Below, in pieces: positions 57,656-64,000 of a DNA stretch of 64,000 nt; position 1 is the first letter of the stretch; every line of letters starts with the position of its first letter. The notes under the pieces were generated by a model, which had not been told where the DNA came from, did no database searches, and saw only the letters and a program-made list of their open reading frames with translations. This DNA is from Acanthosoma haemorrhoidale (Eukaryota; Arthropoda; Insecta; Hemiptera; Acanthosomatidae). Position numbers and translations under genes: made by a program. The stretch covers positions 104,429,189 to 104,493,188 of the forward strand of contig OV884009.1 in NCBI GenBank assembly GCA_930367205.1. Reading direction: 5' to 3'.

Positions 57656-59219
57656 GTTTTCCCAAGTGTAATTATTATGTTTACTATCAATGCTGCAAGT
57701 ATTAGATGCACCTCTCCTTCCTTGGGAGCATGAGACCCCTCATGTTGCAAGTCAGGATGGTATTATATACTTTTAACTGAGCTGCATGACCCATAGCCAG
57801 CTGGTTTATCATCAGTTGTCTCCAGGTAGTAGACATTAGTTAGCTGACCATTGTTGTCTAATTCGTTTTTTGGAGCTAGTTTGTTTGCGAACCCTACGGC
57901 AGATAAAAGAGGGTGAGCTTGTCGCCGTACTAGGTACCCTGCTTTGAAGTTTTTATCTGTCTGCTGACAATTGTAGTAGTTGCTCTGATGTGCTGAACCC
58001 CAGCTGAGTCTTGGTTTCACTGTCTTCAGGTTGAGAGGTTTATATCAAAAGTTTAAGTAGGCTGGTGTATATCCCATTCCAGCTATCTATTTCCAAGCGA
58101 CACCATTTAAGGGGCGTCCCTTGAAAGAGCTCAGGTAGGTAGGAAAAAAGGTCAGCGTCAGTAGTCTTACATGTTCAGTCTTTGAATAAAATCTTCTGCA
58201 CAGAGATTTGGAGTATAATCGAATTTTATAGTGGAGAGAAATGTTAGTTATAGCTTGGAGGAAAGAACCAGTTCATCTTCTTGTTTAGATGTTCCCGGAT
58301 GTGAGCCATATTTTCTTCTGTATTCACTGGCGATGTCAAAGGTATTGCCTAAAACAAGGGGTTTTCTAAAAAGAATTTTTTTTATAGCTGTCCTTGGACT
58401 ATCAACAATATTCTCAGCTAGATTTAATTTCCATAAATCTCTCAACTTTAACAGCTCACTCTTCTCTAAGTAATATATCAGTGTGGTTCCTCCGAGCTGG
58501 ACGGATTGCCAATTGAATGGACCATTAGCTGGAAGTCTAATAACAATGCTCAACATGATATTTGTCTCATGAGTACCAATAGGTCTACTTGATGCAGTTT
58601 TTTTATCCTGTTTTCAAAGTATTTGAAATTTTTCCATCATCCACAGTTTTTTTTTTTTTTTTTTTTTTTAATAGTTTTAAACAGTTAAAATAGGTTGTTT
58701 TTTTTGCCAGATGTGAATATTAATGATATTCATAAGGGATTTAATCCCGGAATAATATCATGGGGAAAACCCGATTCGTATTTGAATTCATTTTTGTTCC
58801 CCAGTGTAATCTCTACCTCTCAGAAAAGAGGAATGAAATAATTGAGCTACCTGTATTGAATATAATTGTGTTTGAGAGAATATTTATAAATTTTAGACTA
58901 GATTTATTCTGTATATTTTTACTTTGTAGAGAAATTTTGTAATAAGAGAATTTCAATACAACTTACAAGAACATAAGAAATATGTTTATTAATATACATG
59001 CAAATTTCAAGAAGCTAAGGTAATTCATATCAATACTACTGGTATGTAATAAAACAATAATTTTCTAAATAAGGTAAACTAAGAAATGAATCAGACCACT
59101 AATGATTGAAAAATACTTAGACTGCAAAAAAAAACCTTTTAAGAGAAGAACATTTTTTTTTAATTAAAATAATTATTGTTATTTTATTTACTGTGTTAAG
59201 TCTCCTAAACCAATATAAA

Positions 59220-59600
59220 AGACCAATATTTAATTAAAAAACTAAATTTCACTAAAATAAAAATTATGTTGAGGTCCAACCAGGCTTTAAGCCATCTTCC
59301 AATGAGAGGGAAAAAAACTACATACCCATATAATGAGCATACAAAAAAAATCCTGCAAATGTTATAGAATAAATATTTACAATACAACCAGAGGTGAATA
59401 TAGATACACCAGGTAGAACATAGAAATAAAAACAAGGAGAAAATCAAAGAAAAGAAATTGAAACTTAATATATATACAAATTTGATCTTTAATAAAGCAT
59501 TCCCTAAAAGCTAGAAGAAAAAATAACAAAAAAGAAGGTAGATCTGTACAAAGGAGATACTCAAGACAATGTCTTGTTAATATATCTATGGTAAGCTCCT
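59220..59600. repeat. Dispersed repeat, short copy
   Basis: The second copy of the repeat at 56126-57655, with both parts adjacent. Family unknown. Confidence 0.5.
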
Positions 59601-60129
59601 GTTAAATAGCTTCTCTAAAAGTCTAGGGTGACACAGGGATGACTTTTTCAACTTTAAATTTGTTTTAATATACTTACTGTAATTATATCTTAATTAACCA
59701 ACAGATATGAAGTAACCCAGGGATTTGTAGATTGGGGTGGTGTCAATCAGATAATGAAGTAATTTAAAATTGTCTGCTGACTTGTGAGTAAACTGAATAG
59801 TAAATGAATGGAATTATTACAGTCACTGGTGTTTTTTTGTTATGAAAAACTTCATTCTCCATATCTCGGCACTCAGAAGAATAATACATGCTCAAATTTG
59901 CCTAAGACATGATTATTTTTCAATTATTTACTTTTGTAATTCTTTATTTAAGGTTTTATGCACTACCATGTAGGCCAGCAAATAACCTTAATACTATCAT
60001 TATTTTCCAATGGTGCGAAATCAAGCTATCGAAAGATTTACGCCACAAATTGTGGTATGATTGTAAAGATAATCTAAAATAATTCACTGTATATATTATT
60101 ATGATTTCAGTTATTTTTACTTTTCTATC

Positions 60130-60700
60130 TTATTAAATTTTTATCTATTTATCTGAGATTTCAATGGTTCTTGTTAATTATATAGGAAAACTCTGGTTAA
60201 AGAAAAAATACAAGATTAAACAAAATTTACACTAATTTTGATTGAATACCCACAACAATTTCAATATTCCAATAATTTGATTATTCACCTTTATATTCAA
60301 CTCCACAATGGCCAGATCCACTATCTCTTATACATCATTCTTGCTTCTTATGTCCAACTTGGTTTGCCATGCTTTCTTTCAGCAATATCCACTCAATTCC
60401 TTCTTCCTGAACTAAATTCTTCTTTCCAACACTGCTTTTCCACGTCCCTGTTCGCTATTCAATACAAATTGTTCATTTCTTTAGACACTAATACATTGCC
60501 TCATGCTTTCAACCAATTTAACTAAAAACGCTCAACATTCTTCCTCTAGCACAGATAACCACAACTGCCTTCCCTCTTCCTAGCTGATCCATCACTTTCC
60601 CTCCAATTTTCATATTCCCCACTCTTTCCAATGAATATTTTCCGCTCTTTTTCAAATTCTAAAGTCTTAATAAATTAATTTGACATCAAATATCACAATA
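60130..60700 (-). repeat. Related LTR-like repeat, subfamily B, copy 2, inverted
   Basis: It matches 42005-42577 over nearly its entire length with small indels, from TTTATCTATTTATCTGAG to AATATCACAATA. Confidence 0.6.
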
Positions 60701-61574
60701 GATATATAACTTTTTGATGTATTATTGATTATTTTTAGTCATTAGGGTACTATTTATTCTTAACTTATTATTCATAGGACACTGATGATCCCAGCCAAAA
60801 TAAAATGTGTTTTCCTATTATATTCTAATTGTTATTCCAATTACTGCAAAAGCAAGGTGTCAGCACTACTTTAGCAGTGTCTAACAATCATGTTTTTCTT
60901 AACTTATTAGCAAATGCCAAACTTATATCCTGGAATAACAAATTTCTTTTAATTTATGGTACCTGTTTTTCTTCAAAATAAATTAGTAGGATAGAATTTC
61001 GGTTAAAATTTAATGACAAGAACACTTAATTAGATTGGCGCAAAGATGGCCAAGTATTGAGCACCGCAGGTAGAGGGGGCCTCACGACCAGTTATATGGT
61101 GAATAAGGCATATAATGAATAATTACTTTCAGTTAAAACAAGTTGTTAGTTGCTAGAGGTGCTGTTTATTTGATAAATCAGAAGAGGGGGGAGGACAGCA
61201 ATAAAGAATGACGTTGATAAGTAACATATTTTATGGTGATTAGGTTTTATTGATATTCATGTAATACATAAATGAATAGTGTAACATGCATGAAATAAGT
61301 CATCTTTAAGTTGAATAACAAAAGTTTACAAATCTCTGAACACAAAAAGTCAAAGTAAACATATAAACAAAACTGTATCAAATAAAATAGGCATAATAGT
61401 AGCAACAATCTAAACTGAAAATAGTTTAAAAACATCAATTTCCATTTGAGGTCAATAATTAGAACATACACAGCTTTTTATTACTTACATTATATAACAT
61501 TTTTAATACACTTGTAAAAGATTCAAAACTAACTTAAACAAAATACCCAAATGGGTGTCAGACAACATAATGTA

Positions 61575-61575
61575 T

Positions 61576-61607
<32 letters not shown>

Positions 61608-61608
61608 T
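61575..61608. repeat. (AC)n(AT)n microsatellite
   Basis: A run of CA dinucleotides passes directly into a run of TA dinucleotides. Confidence 0.9.
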
Positions 61609-61711
61609 TTATGATTTACAACATAATAATATGCCTTAATAGTTATATATGTTCCATAAATTAACAAAAGATTATATAGTGACAGAATTAAAAAAAAAGT
61701 CTTTGGATCCA

Positions 61712-61824
61712 TTAATTATTGGAATTTTCATTCGAGTGGTTCGCCCGCAGGTACTTTCTGAATGCTTCCTGGTTAGACCACATCTCTGCAGCTTGGCTGT
61801 TCAGGGGTGAATCGTTGTTCGGTT
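61712..61824 (-). CDS. UBE2C: UBE2C last coding exon
   Basis: The acceptor is ATTGACAG and the stop is TAA at 61714-61712. It encodes the C-terminal helices, with an Asn-rich end (NENSNN). Confidence 0.92.
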
Positions 61825-62526
61825 CTGTCAATCAGAAAAATAGAAAAAAGTCAATGTAGTTTAAAATCAATGGGTAAAACATAAAATAACAACAGAGTGA
61901 TTAAATTTGCTGGGACATGGGTTTAGGATGATGAATTAGAATATGTTAGATTTTCATCAATTTTGTTATAACACAAAGTTTCAAAGAATATATAAAAGGC
62001 GCAGAAGGGATAAGAGTATTTTTGTAAACATATTCTGTCACAAGAAGGGATAAGAGTATTTTTGTAAACATATTCTGTCACAAACTACCAGACCCTTGTG
62101 TTACATTGGATCTGATATTTTGTTACATTCAAGTTCTTATAATTACTTATTTTATCTTCTTGGTATTTAATTTATTAACTATTTTGTAATTATATAATTT
62201 TATAAGCTATTCATAGTACACTTGCACCTCTTTTTGTACCTATTATTTTGTTAATTATGATTGCTACCCACCCATCTTTAACTCTATATTTCTTTTCTTG
62301 TAGTTAGGACCTAATGCTGATATTCATAGTAAGCCGAAATGTTGTCCGTAAATAAATTTGATGAAAATCAAACATCTCTATTTCATCCACTGCTATATAT
62401 ACATGTTGGTTAACTACTAACTCTTATGAAATAACAATCTAAATAAATTAGAAGAATATAGCCACAAGTGGGTACAACATATCAAGTAATTCCACTTCTG
62501 TAAACCCCAAACCAAGACAGAAGTAC

Positions 62527-62572
<46 letters not shown>

Positions 62573-63376
62573 TATTCAGATCTTAGAAAATCACATACTG
62601 AGCTTTAATAACAAGACATTCAACAAATAGATATCAGTTTATCTAGTTAAAATGTTGTGGATACTATGAACTATTTTATTAGCAGTGGTATCAATGAATT
62701 TGACAGGGCCAATGCTTGAATTAGATACCTGTCAAATACTTATTTCTTTCATAAACAAATGTTGTTGATAGTTACTGCTACCTGCTTGGAGTTTTGACCT
62801 TTTTAAAGAATGTTTTTCACACTGCCCTCTCCCGGAAGAGACGAATGCCCAAAATGGTGTGCATTAAAATAACAAGCTAAAAAAAGTGTTATGAGGTTGA
62901 CGTAACCTATCTACTACCCCCCCCCCCTCAATGATGGAATAGGGTTATAGGCCATCACACAACAAAAATATTTTTAACTATTGAACACCTTGGGTATAAA
63001 TAGGTCAATTACTTATTTTTCCTATTTAAATGTATACAATAGAAAGAAACATTATGATATAACAATGATACTTACCGCCTAACAATGATTGTATTGATAT
63101 AAGGATGGTCGATATATCATAAAGAGCAGACCATTTCTCTTTGAGGATATCTAAACAGATATTACCCTGAAGATCGACATTAGGGTGGAAGCACTTGGAG
63201 GTGAACCTAACCTACAAAAATTATAAATAATATTTAGTAATTTTTATACTATTAAAAAAAAAAAAAAAAAAAAAAAAAGCAGATAAACTTTTCAATTAAG
63301 CACTTACTAAAGGCGGAGCATAAGGGTAAGAATGAGGAAACTCGACAGAAAGCCTGAATGTGTGACCTTCATAGAC
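61712..63376 (-). CDS. UBE2C: Ubiquitin-conjugating enzyme E2 C (UBE2C/vihar), three C-terminal exons
   Basis: UBE2C (vihar in Drosophila) is the E2 that works with the anaphase-promoting complex to start ubiquitin chains on mitotic regulators. Exons 63376-63308, 63211-63076 and 61824-61712 join in frame: [20 protein letters not shown] and [43 protein letters not shown] and [34 protein letters not shown] and HSNENSNN. The HPN tripeptide, the active-site Cys in [15 protein letters not shown] and LLGEPN are hallmarks of E2s and match this member well. The N-terminal half is encoded beyond the right edge. Confidence 0.92.
62003..62082 (+). repeat. Perfect 40-bp tandem duplication
   Basis: The 40-bp unit starting AGAAGGGATAAGAG and ending TCTGTCACA occurs twice with no visible difference, inside a UBE2C intron. 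Confidence 0.95.
62532..62569 (+). repeat. Poly(A) run, about 38 nt
   Basis: A pure A tract. No direct repeats that would mark a retrotransposed tail were seen on its flanks. Confidence 0.9.
63076..63211 (-). CDS. UBE2C: UBE2C exon with active-site Cys (136 nt)
   Basis: The acceptor is TTTTTGTAG and the donor is GGCG/GTAAGT. It carries [20 protein letters not shown], the catalytic centre. Confidence 0.94.
63308..63376 (-). CDS. UBE2C: UBE2C exon (69 nt)
   Basis: The acceptor is TTATTAAAG and the donor is TTA/GTAAGT, phase 0 at both ends. It encodes [20 protein letters not shown] and PPL, the beta-sheet part of the fold. Confidence 0.9.
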
Positions 63377-64000
63377 CTTTAATAACAGAAAACACATAAA
63401 AATTGCATTTATTTAATCAAATGATAATGTTATGAAGGAAACATATACACATAACAGATATAATAACAGATTAATTTCACTGCTTTGGCTATTTGACTGA
63501 TTGGTTACATCTGGGAAGCAAAGCACTGTACGAGCGAGCCACCAGCCATCCAATGGACCAGCAGTAGATAGCCCACGAGGACCTGTATTGGAGGAGTGGG
63601 ACAACATCCCCCAAGGTTTTATTAAAAAACTTTTTATGAGTATGCCTAAAAGGCTGGAAGCAGTTATTAAAGCCAGAGGAAGCAATACGTCTTATTAAAT
63701 GCCATTATAAGCCTATAAAATTGAAATTTTTTTAATAAGAAAAAAATGATTTTCAACTTTTTCTTTTTTCAAAGAAATTTTTAATTTATGAGCCTTTTAG
63801 TAAATGAAAAATGTGCTCTCATGAAATTCAAAAATTTTTAGGTGTGATTTTTTTAGCGGGGAGTTTATTAATAGAATAATAATAGTAACAGTTTTTATTA
63901 ATAAATATGTTAGTAATTAGTTATAATTTTATGACTATATGAAATACATTTTTTCAACTACTACAAAATAAGCATATAAAATTAGATAACACCATAACGA
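63377..64000. other. UBE2C intron to the window edge
   Basis: It holds a Tc1 relic at 63560-63697. No further UBE2C exon was recognised before the edge. Confidence 0.5.
63560..63697 (+). pseudogene. Tc1-like transposase C-terminal fragment
   Basis: The frame reads VLEEWDNIPQGFIKKLFMSM, then PKRLEAVIKARGSNTSY and stop. EEWD.IP...I..L..SMP.R...VI.A.G..T.Y is the standard end of Tc1-family transposases. No inverted repeat or catalytic region is nearby. It is antisense to UBE2C. Confidence 0.75.

Larger units (their letters stand above)
53830..61711. other. Intergenic region between convergent TMEM68 and UBE2C
   Basis: AT-rich. It contains a dispersed repeat (56126-57655 and 59220-59600), minus-strand frames at 58020-57763 and 58556-58248 that I do not recognise, a T run at about 58648-58671 and an LTR-like repeat (60130-60700). 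Confidence 0.45.
61825..63075. other. UBE2C intron
   Basis: It holds a perfect 40-bp tandem duplication (62003-62082), a poly(A) run of about 38 (62532-62569) and a C10 run near 62920. Nothing else was recognised. Confidence 0.6.

Noticed and set aside
57763..58556. Two minus-strand frames of 85 and 102 codons
   Set aside because: No recognisable domain and no splice context; may be a transposon relic or chance.

Overview
The window reads as eukaryotic nuclear DNA from an arthropod, most likely an insect. It is AT-rich, its genes are split by long introns with GT..AG boundaries, and it is crowded with decayed transposons of the kinds common in insect genomes (mariner, Tc1, pogo/Tigger, hAT, Ty3/gypsy, BEL/Pao, Jockey-like LINEs, tRNA-like SINEs). 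I cannot name the species. There are no prokaryotic features; most open frames longer than 60 codons are chance or belong to transposon relics.

Three host genes can be rebuilt exon by exon, with splice phases that agree. (1) An XK-related (XKR) membrane protein on the minus strand. Its coding start is at 17470, and seven exons join in frame down to 4806. A probable further exon lies at 295-472, but at least one linking exon was not found. (2) A TMEM68-type acyltransferase on the plus strand, six exons 38974-53729, with the 5' end not found. (3) The last three coding exons of a UBE2C/vihar ubiquitin-conjugating enzyme on the minus strand, 63376-61712; its 5' part lies beyond the window. XKR and TMEM68 are divergent, with about 21 kb of mostly transposon-derived DNA between them. 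TMEM68 and UBE2C are convergent. The three genes have no evident functional link.

Layout: 0.3-17.6 kb is the XKR gene, with a mariner in one intron and a gypsy integrase fragment in another. 17.6-24.5 kb is intergenic with a LINE relic and a SINE. 24.5-35.1 kb is a nest of transposons: a 4.86-kb Ty3/gypsy element with intact LTR ends and a 5-bp target duplication sits inside an older BEL/Pao pol gene. A 330-bp GA microsatellite, a second gypsy fragment, LINE pieces in opposite orientations, an inverted-repeat element and a hAT relic follow. 36.9-37.4 kb holds a MITE. 38.9-53.7 kb is TMEM68, whose introns carry four LTR-like repeats, two mariners, a pogo/Tigger relic and a BEL gag relic. 53.7-61.7 kb is intergenic with dispersed repeats. 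61.7-64 kb is UBE2C, with a Tc1 relic in an intron.

The most informative observations are two mariner copies that share the same stop codons, a seven-times-broken gypsy nested in a BEL element, a tiny poly(A)-tailed hairpin insertion with a 16-bp target duplication, a probable GC-AG intron in TMEM68 and a cluster of upstream start codons before XKR. I found no convincing new biological system.
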